NCBI GenBank assembly: GCA_025267735.1
Contig: CM046299.1
Location: forward strand, 15,832,232-15,896,231
DNA from: Mactra quadrangularis
Taxonomy: Eukaryota > Mollusca > Bivalvia > Venerida > Mactridae
DNA length: 64,000 bases
Direction of reading: 5' to 3'
The notes under the pieces were generated by a model, which did not search any database, had not been told where the DNA came from, and saw only the letters and a list, made by a program, of their open reading frames with translations. The translations under genes were made by a program, and so were the position numbers. Shown here piece by piece: positions 1 to 11,344 of the stretch; position 1 is the first letter of the stretch; every line of letters starts with the position of its first letter.

Positions 1-3000
1 CAGAGGACAAAGAAAAGAAAAGAAAATAGTAACTGCATTTATTAGTAAGCTTAAGAGTCTCAAGCTTGAACAGAAAACACTGCATCATCAATACCAGTTA
101 TCTATTGCTTCAAAACGAAACTATGATTACGACTTGTGATCGTGCCTATTGACAATCGAAGTTAAGATATAATACCTTAAGTACTTAAATCATACAAAAA
201 TGTATTTCCTTAAGGATTTTGTTGATTTGTTTTGTTTGTAAGCTGATCTAAATGACTTTGTTCAGATGGTTTTAACATTCAAATAATAGATAACAATGTG
301 TACATTAAAGCAATGCATTCAACCGACAATCACTTAACAAAACATAAAATGCAAAATTCAAAATAACTTGATTTGTATTCTTACTCGTAAGTGTTTATTT
401 GTTTTTGTTTTTTTTAAAGTAATAATGGTTATTATATGATGAAGTAAGATGTAATTTTGATCCATTTATACCAACAGTAAACTTTAAACTCTATTATGCA
501 TGCTTTTAGAAAAAACAGTTTGTTTGATGAGAAAATATCACATATAAATAGCGTAACTCTAGCTAATCAGTGTGTTGCCATTTCTAACTGCCTATTTTGA
601 CGTATGTGTAAACGTTTTCATTTAATGGGATTGTTACTGCCTGCGTAAAAATTACTAAGTTATAATATTACTCTATGTTGTTTCTTGTTAATGTCATGTA
701 ATGATTTAACATTTCCTTACACCAAATTGTTTCTTGTACAATTTCAAACGGAACATGCATTTGTTCCTAGCAATGTGGTCGCGTCGCATTAAATGGTTAG
801 AGTATCACTTTGTACAAGTAACATTTTCTTGTCTGATGATTTCATTGGTAGATGCAATAGAACATAACATCGGTGCCTTACTTACGAACAGAACACATTT
901 ATTTTAACCCCTGAGTATGACCATGTTACGTACAAGATTGTATAAACATCCGCCAATTTATAATAAAGAAGTATAATCTAATTGAGAAGCAATTACTAGA
1001 AAATTACTAACGTTGCTTGGAGGTAATTTGGTTTTACAGATATTTTGTTGCAATAAATGTTCGTATGACCAAATTGATTATCAACTAAAACTGTAAACAG
1101 TTTGTAGTGGTAATAGAAAATTTGGTTGATTGAAATAAAGTATTAGAGTTTATGTTAAAATGTCTAATATTTACCAACATTGACCAAAATATATAATTAC
1201 TGACCTTGTATTATTATTATAGAGAATTAGTTTGGACAGCAAAAATACTATTTGTACTTCATTTGCAGGTGTATGGTAGTATTATAAAATAATAATTAAA
1301 CAATACCAAATTATGCAATTTACTAATTCAATCAATTAACTGAATATTATTATGTTACAAAAAGCCCAACTCACAACCATGTAGCGCTCTACCTAAGGTT
1401 ATCAACTACTGAGTGTATCAGGAAAACCCGTTCTGTCTGGCTTGTTAAGTTATACTGCCCTACTATCATCTTGATAGTAGTATTGTATTAGTCATATTTT
1501 ATGATCAAGTCTTCAAGTCGAAATGGTTGCCATACTTGCATCCAATTAATGCAAGAAACCCTCCTACGCATGAACTTTCACATGATCCTTTCTCATTTAT
1601 AGAAGTCAATACTTAATAACACCATGATACGGTATGCAATAACACTTGCGTATGTTGCAATTATTCAAACAATGACCTTTAACGTCATATAGTCTACGTA
1701 GCAATTGTACGGAGTAAAATCGTGATGGAACTGACAGCGACGAATTTCAGTTTGTCTATGCTGGTGAATGTAGCCAATAAGATTAATCCATACTGTTTTA
1801 TAGAATGTATATTGCGTTAGATTGCTTACTGCTCCTGCTTCAGTACAATCTGATTAAAACCCGATCCAACATGTTCCGCTCGCCTACTCGCTAATTTAAA
1901 TCTGGCTGTTTTCTAACGAGGGTCACGTTCAGGTGACCTTTTTTAAGTATGCTATTCATGACGAAATCGTTATGTTTAATAACTTGTTTACATCGTCTAC
2001 ATGTGTACGTCACGCAATTTAAAATGAGCCGTCCAATCGCAGACTGTGAATAATACCGCTGTCAAATTAGCTCGCAAACATTGGTCTAAAAATGGAATTT
2101 ACAAAATCAATATGCTTTTAATTGTGTTTCGTCTAGATGAAAGCTATGTATTGATTGGTCAACATAAAGGTCATCGATGCAACCCTTCATGTGAACCTTA
2201 GAGATCCTGTACGACAACGCTCTGTCGGAAATTTGTTTACGGACATTGGTTTCAGTACTATAACAATGACATGTTGTGTACAGTGTTGACGAAACACCAG
2301 CTTTTCTTCTTTTTTTGTAAATCAACATTTTAGACACTTTGACACATTACTTTATTAGATAAAAGACAATTCTAATGGCTAAATATGATTGGTTACAAAG
2401 ATGGTTAACCGGACATCTAAAAGAATTGTAAAACACAATAACATCAAAATATTGTATACGACTGGAGTGCAGCTTCTTTTCACGCAACTTATATAACACG
2501 GGAAGTACGTTTTATTATCTATGGAAACTTTTTTGCATTTATTCTCGTCAGATAAGTTAGCAGATTAAAGGACCATATAGGTGGAAGTTATTTTTACTTG
2601 TTATCTGTTAGATACGAGTGAGTTTAAAACGAGCATTAAGTTCAAGATTATAAAGCGTCTTCTACGTATTGCATTCAGTGTTTTTTTTAATAAGTCCTAT
2701 TATAAAACAAAGTTTATACTCACAAGTTTATTACATTTAACAGTATATTTCGATTTAAAAGCAATTACAATCGATTTCAGTTTGTCCCTGTAGGGTAATT
2801 TTGCAGACGTATGATGAAAGGAGTTTCTTATTTGTTTTTCTTAATATTGTCATTTGTTTTTCTTTTAAGACATAAAATACCATGTTTACAGACAAACTGC
2901 TATGATATTAAGGCGATTATGTATAATTTTATGACTTTCGAGCTATTATGTAACAAACCTTGAAAATACGATTTCTCTATTTCTGGTACGAACATAGCAC

Positions 3001-3019
3001 TCGCTCAAAAAGTATTTAA
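1..3019. other. AT-rich stretch without a recognisable gene
   Basis: I see no coding region, RNA gene or mobile element that I can support here. Open frames are under 80 codons and have no recognisable domain. The only structure noted is a 9-bp perfect hairpin near 1446-1466 (CTACTATCA / TGATAGTAG). The base composition matches the rest of the intergenic DNA. Confidence 0.6.
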
Positions 3020-3134
3020 TGGCCGTAGAAATAATTTCATGACCAAGCTCCATGATAGTATGCCCCGCCCGGGAATCGAACCCACGACCCCTCGATCACT
3101 AGAATTGCGTGCTATCAACTGAGCTAGCCGGACA
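3020..3134 (-). mobile_element. SINE family A, 5' half only (Lys-tRNA-like head)
   Basis: On the minus strand this begins with a tRNA-like head (CCGGCTAGCTCAGTTGATAG, GGGTCGTGGGTTCGATTCC) that resembles tRNA-Lys in its D arm and T arm. The A box lies at about 3111-3126 and the B box at 3072-3082. The family body follows (CATGAAATTATTTCTACGGCC). The element then stops: the middle and the CGCCGTTATATGACC tail seen in the copies at 9.3 and 39.5 kb are absent. It is a fragment that lost its 3' half, or an interrupted one. No flanking duplication was found. That it is a SINE follows from comparison with the full copy at 39535-39840. Confidence 0.85.
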
Positions 3135-4082
3135 ACTATGATCATCGTGTTAACAGTTATATATCTTCTTTCGATTCGGATATATTACTTTAGATGCTTT
3201 TTGAGATTACAAATTTAAATAGCAATATACCCTACATTAACAATTTGCAGTATGAAATAGCTGGATTATCCAACTGGCTTATACCTAATAAAGTGAATGT
3301 ATTACGGTGTTTTATACCAGACATGATTAAGACCCCTGTGACAATTTGGTGAGAAAGAATGAACAAAAACTTCAGAGAACTCGAATTATTACAAATATAT
3401 GTAAAGGCTTTATCTCATTGATATGGAAATTAATGTTTTGCATTTTGGATATGTTCCGATTATGTTAATGGCCTTGGATTTGTTGCATTCAGATATATGA
3501 CCATTACAAGTTTCTCCCATATGACACCGATATTGTTATCGCGATCTTTTGTCCTTCTTATATGAGCCTGTGGGCTGTAAAGGTTTATAAAGTATGTACG
3601 TAATATTTTATTCTTGGAAATATATCGGTACTGAACGAAAATTTAAAAGCTTCGATTAGAAAATCTCAATTATTCTGAAAATGTTACAATGTGATTGAAT
3701 GGTATTTATAGGCGCTATATGTCATTCAATAAATGACAAATATACCATTCATTAATTGACGTATCTATGCAATTAGCAATCATTGGTGATTGGCAAGGGA
3801 CAATAAACATAATGGTAATGTGTAACAATAAAAATGTTCTTTGTAATAAAAGTGCCTTTCTCAATCCTCCATAACATATTTACACATTGCCTGATGATCG
3901 TATTGCGTCAGATAATATACAGTCATATATCAGCATTTATATAAGTAGAGGACATTAATGGGATGATAAAATAAGACCCCACACTATAAAAGTATCATAA
4001 CTTTCTTCACAAAATATTTGTGGCGAGGCTTTTTATCTCATAATGGAAGATGACCATCATCTAACGTGATTTAATGTGATTT

Positions 4083-4136
4083 TATATTTTCATTTGAATG
4101 AGAGATCTTTAGTCGGTAAATATAAATGAAAATATA
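4083..4136. repeat. Perfect 13-bp hairpin
   Basis: The arms are TATATTTTCATTT and AAATGAAAATATA, exact reverse complements, around a 28-nt loop. No larger terminal repeats extend from it. In DNA this AT-rich it may be chance or the core of a decayed foldback element. Confidence 0.5.
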
Positions 4137-7094
4137 GGATCCATGGAATTGGTTCGGAGACACAGTCCGATAAGATTTATTATTTGGTTCGTTCAAGTTT
4201 CAGATGACCATTGTCTCATATACCAATATTTTGATAAATTTGGTTAACAAGTGCTGCGTTTATTGTTGAGTATAACAACACAATGATTAACTTGATTCCA
4301 ATATTTGAAATAGTAGCAAATGCATATTTGACTACCTTACATTAATTTCACGTTGACTCAAAAGTTATATTGCAAACGTTCGAACCAATTGCTAAGAGTA
4401 ATTTGATTTCGTATAGAACTTTGTATAATAACTACAAAACATTTGTTAGTAATATGACATAAATTATCTTTTGCTTGCTAATCAAAACGAACTTACAGTT
4501 TCTGTTTAATTTAGATGCAACGCAAATTAAAGCATATATTACTTGCTCAAACTTTTGATTGAAACAATTACGGATGAATGATCTCAATTTTTTCATGTAT
4601 GTATGTACATAAATGTTTACTGGGAAATGTAACTACAATTTGAATCATTTATTGTCTTTTTTCTCATCTGTCAACGTTTGAATAATTTCACGGTGATTAA
4701 ATAACAAACTACCACAATATGACCAGTGTAAGACAAAGAGCACGAAGTCACAGTGACTATGATTATAACAGAACCAAAAGGTTGCATTTTATCGCACAAT
4801 GGACATTCCAATATCAAAACATGATATCCCATATGATAACCTTTTAAAACCATGATATGTCTCTACCATCCTCTTTTTGACGCCAGACTAAATATTCTAC
4901 AATTATAGTAATTGAAGTGCCCACGTAAACATATTTACATATTTCGTTAAAGGCAACATTCATTAAGCGGCAACGGAATATAATTATTAACCAAATGTTA
5001 CAAAGATGCCAAATTCCTTTTCAGAATTCAATGATATATAATAAGAAACCATTCCGTGACTGTCTGCATATTTTTATAAATATGACCCATAAATAATGAA
5101 TAATTCATCGTTCATTTGTAAACCATATGATTGTCCAATGTATTTCTATGAAGATCTTGAACACTTATTTTGAGGGTTTAGGAAAGTTGTTATTCATAAA
5201 CCAGAACTATATCTAACAATTGACAAATAACACTGTTATTTGAATACTAATCTAATCGACTATAGAAAAAAACATAGTTCTATTATTGTTATAATAGAAT
5301 TGAATGCTCTTGTAACTCTTGTTGAGAACTGTAATATGTGGTGAAAATTCACTATGGTAGTTCATGCTTTGTGGTGAAACGTGGTGTTTTGCGATACAAA
5401 ACTCATAAAAAGTACACGGAAATTGCGTAGATGACCATTTTCGAGTACTCACTTGTACCCTTATACGAAAATGAACACACGGAACAGAAAAGTCGTTTTC
5501 TGTGATATGAGTTTGTTATTTTTTTTTAACTGATAAGCGATTATTTGTACTCAATATTTTAGATTTTAAGTTTAACCAGTATAAGACAAGAATGTCAGTG
5601 ATATAGAGATATAGATTCGTGAAGTGACGTCTGTCATTACTCGAGCAGAGTACAATGATTATCAAATCGGAATGATTAGATATGTTTCAAAAGTATTTAC
5701 ATAAATTGTCACAAATGATCTGGCATTTTAAAGCGAAACTGAACCATTTGTACTGTTTGTGGTATTATGTTTTGAGACAAGGTTGTTGATTGTGCGCTAG
5801 TTAGACAAAGACAATGGCTTTTCTAAATTCAAGTTTGTTAATGGTTGTTATGTTTATACAATGTACATGCATAAAAAATTGTGTTAAGTGAGACTAACGT
5901 AGATGAGTACTAAGACAACAATAATAAGTAGTATGAATGTATATAAATTTATACCATTTGTACGCCAAGTTTGTTAATTTATTTAGCTATGTCCCTAGAC
6001 TTTAACCATCTGCGATTATCATTTATTTTGATGACCGACATCGTGGCGAATATTACTGGGAAAGTAGAGCATTGAGAATGCTAGGCTCTTGTTATTGTAT
6101 TAAAGTGAGATATGCCATAAAATAAAATAAATGACTGAACACTTCTTGCGACCCATTTGATACATACAATTTTATTAGAAATTAGTTAATAAAACATCAT
6201 TTGATTTTCTTATCGGTTTAAGTACTATATATAGGTTGTCATTATATGTCCATATTATATATACGGATCAAATTATTTTCTAATCTAATCAATTTATTGA
6301 ATGTAGGATACTTACTACTTTATTTAAAGCATAGACTAGTTTTAATGTGTCGTCAGAATGTTGAATCAATCAGTGAATTTAACAGCAGAAATGAATATGG
6401 TAAATTTTTGCATCGCATTTCAGTAAAGCACCAGTTTTATGTCTATTTTAAATAAATTGAGACTTGCGTTGCATAAAATTTCTTGCTCAAGAAAACAACA
6501 GAATAGGCTTTTGATGGGATTCGAGTCAACATAATGCATAACACATGGCAAACATAACAGTAAGATCAAGTTGCATTATCGTTTGTGCGCATGTCAAACA
6601 GTAAGTAAAAAATACATGTTTAAATTTATAACGTATAATGAATTTCGATTTTAGGTTGATATGAAGAAACTGATATATAGTCATAGTCATACTAGTTATG
6701 CATGTCTAGGAAAAGGACACACTTCTAATGTTTATCCGACTCAAGATCATGTTTGGTTATGACAAGTTCAACGTTTCGGCAAAAATGTCTAGAATCCATA
6801 ACATTTAATTTAAGCCGTTAGTAATGTCCTTCTAATACGTCTGTCTGACATTTAACAATGCAATATTATACAACTTGACAAATATGCTGTAATCACGATG
6901 TCTGCTTTCACTTAATATGGAAAGTATACTTCCTACTGATTGCTGTGCTGAAAGCTTTCATTAATCATATAGTTGGTCGTTGTGTCATTGTAGTCACGGT
7001 TAAAGGTATTGTGGTTGTAAATAGATGTCCTGCCACTAACAATATCAGACTTGTTTTTCAGTAGGCTTTTGAACTTCATTAAACTTAATCTGCG

Positions 7095-7190
7095 TTGTCA
7101 ATGACTAAGTGTATGTTATGCCTATTTCCATAACAAAGAACCCCGGAAATCTTGAGAATACGAAAACGTTCAAAACTGGATTTATGCGAA
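7095..7190 (+). repeat. Dispersed duplicated segment D5, copy 1
   Basis: This roughly 95-nt stretch resembles 37341-37440 in the same orientation. Both share CTTATTTCCATAACAAA-type sequence, followed by CTTGAATAT / CTTGAGAATA and a TGATTTAAATGA / TGGATTTATGCGAATGA end. Many substitutions and small gaps separate them, so the copies are old. Whether the repeat is a transposon relic or a segmental duplication cannot be decided from two copies. Confidence 0.5.
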
Positions 7191-8064
7191 TGATGCAATA
7201 GTTATCTATCATTATATAAAGCGCTACATATTCAGTTGAAGTATATGTTCTGTTTGATTAAAAACAGTTCAATGGTTTGTTTAAATCTTTATATTGGTTC
7301 TTATCGGCATAACCAAATATCTGCACTGTTAACCGAATACGTACTGAGATAAAACGCGTACGGTATACCGTTTTAGCCTTAATAAAAATACATCGACGTT
7401 CAAGTCATTGTCAAATATACTAATCGTTAAATTGTCGATTGACATAAATGTGTGGCAATTTTCTGTAATGGAAATTGAAGTTGCAAGAAATTGAGTGAAA
7501 AAATATATTATTTGACGTAGTGTTTATGTAATAATTCTACAAGTTTGTTCATTACTTTAAAAATGTAGTTTCCGGTTGCAATGCAAAGAACTAAGTTTAT
7601 ATCTATAATACAATGGACACATTATCTCCGGCTTTATCTAATTTATGATGACTTACAAAATCTGTTTGGTTTTATTCAGTATAAGTTATTAAATTAGAAA
7701 AACTATTCGATGCCTATGCTTTACACTTTCTTTGCATTTCTAGGGATTGGTCCAGAAATAACTGGACGATGTAAGCGACACAATAGAAGTTATTTTTTAC
7801 TGGTAAACGTAACAGATTGACTAATTTAATCGAGATTTCTTTTCATCAAACTCAAACTTATTCAGGCTATTTGGTCACCGGCCGTTGCACATGCATACAA
7901 AAAAAGTAATACATATACATATTACAATTACAATAACATTTCAATATAGTAATCCTTTTATCAAAAGCATAATACAAGTATGTTGCTACATTTTTACAAT
8001 GTATTCCTGTCTACATGATAATAAAATGTTAAACTTATGTTAATTTGGTTCATCGGTTAATTTT

Positions 8065-8413
8065 CTCGATATTCAACTTTAGTTCGACATTCGTACCATT
8101 ATTAACGAATGTCGAACGTCTAGTTGGTTTGGTATTTAACCTCAGAGCTACATCCAGACTATTATGAACGAATGTTGAAAGTCGGACTGGTTCGATAGAC
8201 AACCTCTGAGCTACATTTAAATCATTATTATCATTATTAATGAATATCGAACGTAGAGCTGGTTCGATATTCAACTTTAGTTCGATATTCGTACCATTGT
8301 AAAGGAATGTCAAAAGTCGAGCAGGTTCAATATTTAACCTCAGAGCTACATTCAGACAATTATTAATGATGTCGAACTGGTTCGATATTAACTTCGGTAC
8401 GATATTTGGTATG
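8065..8413. repeat. 63-bp minisatellite with alternating subunits
   Basis: There are five full units and a partial sixth, each beginning TTCGATATT or a close variant: 8065-8127, 8128-8190, 8191-8262, 8263-8325, 8326-8380 and 8381 onward. The first, second and fourth are 63 bp and the third is 72 bp, all multiples of three. The fifth is 55 bp. Two subtypes occur: one carries AACTTTAGTTCGA-ATTCGTACC and the other AACCTCAGAGCTACATTCAGAC-like sequence, in the order A-B-B-A-B-A. On the minus strand most of the array stays open in one frame (8050-8439, 129 codons), reading as a roughly 21-residue repeat with cores such as LNVALRLNIEP and RLSTFVNN. I do not recognise a protein family in it. Open frame through an array of 3n-length units is expected by chance more often than usual, so coding is unproven. 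Confidence 0.85.
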
Positions 8414-9259
8414 TATTTATTTCTGAGATCTGAGGACATATAAGAGATATGACATTTGGTATACGTATGTATTTATGATGGTTAAAGGATTTACAAAAAT
8501 GAGCGTGCGTACAAAGTTGTTATGATAAATTACGTGCGATTAATCAGTTAAAATTCATCATCTTTCAGTAATGAATTATAAAGTTTTGACATATGCTTGA
8601 TTTATTATATTTTTAGCTTTTTCATTAATAATGCTTGCTTCTTTTACGTATTTTATTTTTCGTAATGATTTTGTTTTATGTTGACTTTATTTGATTAAAG
8701 ATTATATAGACGTTCTCCTTAGATATCGTTTTGCTACTTTCTTAATGAGGTCATAGTAATCAGTATTAATCTCATTTTGTGCAACCGTCAAACAATTTGA
8801 ATTGGTTATATATCAATTAATGAGTTAGATCAATCAGACCGATTATACCATGGTATTTTGAAATTACAGAACAATTAAACAAAATCTGTGAGCTAGTACC
8901 TTTAATATTGATGTTACACTGATCTTTGTAAACTTAAAATATATATGCTTTAAACACTTGTTATCATTCATGGAGAAAAGTGCAACCAGAGAATATCTAA
9001 CTTTTATTAAGTTGGACTCATACATTATACATGTATGACTAAATTCTGAAAATGCATTATGTTAATGTAGTGACTAGCCGAAACATTATTTGTTTCCCAC
9101 ACAATGAAACTTGGTTTCAGAAATATGAAAAGCTAACTTAGTTTAACTATTAATGTTTAGTTGAGTTTATAACAACATGGATGATTTTTAGTTATCTGAA
9201 AGAAGGGATATATAATTGTATGGTTCTCTTGACTTCATTTTGATAAAACTATTGCTTTG
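8414..9259. other. AT-rich spacer with the first copy of a local duplication
   Basis: No gene is seen. It contains duplicated segment D1 copy 1 (8771-8893), whose right edge (to about 8905) also resembles the right end of the MITE-like element at 19514-19866 (CTGTGAGCTAGTACCTTTAA). I could not find a matching left end, so a full element is not claimed. Confidence 0.5.
8771..8905 (+). repeat. Duplicated segment D1 copy 1, ending in a MITE-like terminus
   Basis: About 120 nt here matches 9568-9692 in direct orientation. The first 75 nt are highly similar, with the shared core GGTTATATATCAATTA and GAGTTAGATCA. The right end (8886-8905) reads CTGTGAGCTAGTACCTTTAA, close to the right terminus of the element at 19514-19866. 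This may therefore be the 3' half of a relative of that element. The second copy starts exactly where the SINE at 9.3 kb ends. Confidence 0.65.
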
Positions 9260-9567
9260 TCGTACTCATTCACGACTTCGTTCAATACAAGCGTTTTGTC
9301 AAGTATCGTGGGTTTGATTCCCGGGCTGGGCATACTTTTGTGAAGCTTGGTCATGAAATAATTTCTACGGCCATTCCCCTTCCTACCAATGATGTTAAAA
9401 TATGTAGGGTAGTTGTCAGTCACTGACGAGAGTATGTGCTTAGTAGTTGGTTAACAGCTAAATCCAGAGATTAAGCCAAGAGAAGTGATTAGGTTGACTG
9501 AGCGCCGTTATATGACCTTTACAATGTGATGCTACGGCGTTAAACATCAACAAAACAAAACAAACAA
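9260..9567 (+). mobile_element. SINE family A, near full length with decayed head
   Basis: The B box is at 9311-9321 (GGTTTGATTCC), but the upstream A-box half of the tRNA-like head is badly decayed. The body (GAAGCTTGGTCATGAAATA, TTTCTACGGCCATT) and the shared 3' domain (TTGACTGAGCGCCGTTATAT, then TACGGCGTTAAAC) follow, ending in a CAAAACAAAACAAAC tail at about 9567. No clean target-site duplication is visible. Its 3' end abuts the second copy of duplicated segment D1 without a gap. Confidence 0.9.
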
Positions 9568-9692
9568 TTATCTCATTTTGAGCAACAGTCAAACAATTTA
9601 AATTGGTTATATATCAATTAGTGAGTTAGATCAGTCAGTCCGAGTATACAAATTAAGAATTTTCAAAAATCTAAATTAAACAAATACAAAAA
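9568..9692 (+). repeat. Duplicated segment D1, copy 2
   Basis: This is a direct copy of 8771-8893, about 90 percent alike by eye over the first 75 nt and weaker after that. It begins immediately after the SINE tail. Some 675 bp, including the SINE, separate the copies. Confidence 0.7.
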
Positions 9693-10751
9693 GTGTTGTG
9701 CAAAATAGCTGTACTATGAGTTGTGATATTTTATCATTGTGTTTGTCCTTGAACAATTTGATGTAATATTCATCAAATCTGTCTCTTATAAAATGTCTGG
9801 TTTAAATCACAGAAGACGTCGATCATGTCTCAACATAATAGTCATCAGGATTGGCCACTGTTTTCCGTCATAGTTGAAAACGTCAACATCACTTCCAAAT
9901 TATACAATGTCACTATCACTGTTAAAATGGTCCCTATCATTACCTTGAAGTTTTCAGCCATATAAATTTTGATTCTTCTATTGACTAACTGTTTAAAAAA
10001 GAAATATTTAACGGATCGTATTTTTATTAGAATTAACAAGAATGCTACTGACTGTTTAAACAACAACATCAAGTAACACATATCTGTTTCTGTTATATGC
10101 ATATATAATCTGATTTCACATCCATCGAAAAATCTAAAAGGGAAATAATGCAACAGAAAATTTTAGAAACCTTTTCACATAAGATTTATAAGGTTATTTG
10201 ATTAGTTATGACTTGGGGTTTCCTATTTTAGCTTTTACAAAGCGAGTAAATGTATTACCGAAGAAAGCATTAGTAATTAAATTATTATATAAGTAAGATT
10301 AGACAAAACATCTGATCATTTGTTCTGTTCATAAGTTGTTTTTCCGCACATGATTCGAACATAATAAGAGTCAAAGGAGTAGTTTCATTTACAACCAAAT
10401 TCAGCCCAACTTCATTTGCGTCTATTTTTTGTCATTAGACAAGGTATATGTAGTTTCGTACAAAAATAGCATCATTTGATTAGTGCATACATTTACGGAC
10501 ATCTAAGTTTACACAATGTTTGATATACATTAACACACAAATTCAAAATAAAATCATTTTCCCTTTATCTGTTTCCATCGAGAAAATACTTCAGAGGGTT
10601 AATGTTTTACATCCTTTCATATTATGGCAACTTAATATAAATATTGTATTTGTAGAATGACAGACCATATACATGATATCATTATTTTATTATTTTACTC
10701 TTTGGAGACAAATTTCATCATAATTGTTTGACCAATTTGTTACCGTTCGTG

Positions 10752-11034
10752 CTTTTATCAATGACGATTTCTGGTCAAGTCATTGATAAAAGAATTATCT
10801 GCGATATTGTTATGAATTCAGACCCAATAGTTCGTTGACCAACGTCATTTGAAAGTGTGTTACCTCAAGATAAGAATTATCTTGATAGAAATGTCAGCAA
10901 ATGTGTTTGTAGGTCGAGCTGTGATTATTCTGACAAACTAGTCCTCGATTATTTGAGACCAATTTTTTTTTGTGATTTTGAGTGATAATTGTTGCATTTA
11001 AGATTTAATTGAATTGCATTTCAATGCAACAATT
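10752..11034. repeat. Cluster of three perfect hairpins
   Basis: Three inverted repeats lie within 283 bp. One has 14-bp arms (CTTTTATCAATGAC at 10752-10765, complement at 10779-10792, 13-nt loop). A shorter one has 8-bp arms (CAAGATAA / TTATCTTG near 10865-10883). A third has 12-bp arms (AATTGTTGCATT at 10987-10998, complement at 11023-11034). No terminal repeats or target duplications tie them into one element. Confidence 0.6.
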
Positions 11035-11332
11035 CTGGATATGAGACGAATCAAAAGGTTTTCAATTAAGTCTACGTCATTTATCAATATTATACGGTGC
11101 ATTACTTTCAATTATAGAAAATTACTGAAATGTTCAACATTGAGTACTGAGATGCAATACTTGATTCTTTGGTACAAGAAATGAATGATTTTGCTGCTCT
11201 GAAAAGCTTCAAATATTCTTTTAGCAAAAATGTTCTCTACTTTTTTGATTTACTAATTCGGGAATAGTATAAATCAAATTGAATGCTATGTTAATCTTTA
11301 TATTATTGTAGGTAATCATAGTATTTGAATGT

Positions 11333-11344
11333 GGGGGGGGGGGG
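11333..11344. repeat. Poly-G run (12 G)
   Basis: Twelve consecutive G residues in otherwise AT-rich DNA. A gapped hairpin follows (11374-11392 with 11446-11467, sharing TAATTA-TGCACTTTTT and its complement). Runs like this can be length-variable or an assembly artefact. Confidence 0.9.

Larger units (their letters stand above)
3135..8064. other. AT-rich stretch without a recognisable gene
   Basis: No gene is supported. It contains a perfect 13-bp inverted repeat (4083-4095 with 4124-4136, 28-nt loop) and one member of a dispersed duplicated segment (7095-7190, related to 37341-37440). Open frames are at most about 70 codons and unremarkable. Confidence 0.55.

Noticed and set aside
8065..8413. 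CRISPR-like array (repeats of about 63 bp)
   Set aside because: The units are contiguous without unique spacers, similarity covers the whole unit, and the context is eukaryotic. It is a minisatellite.
9845..10153. 102-codon minus-strand frame with a hydrophobic segment
   Set aside because: No recognisable family, background base composition, and hydrophobic stretches are expected from translating AT-rich DNA.
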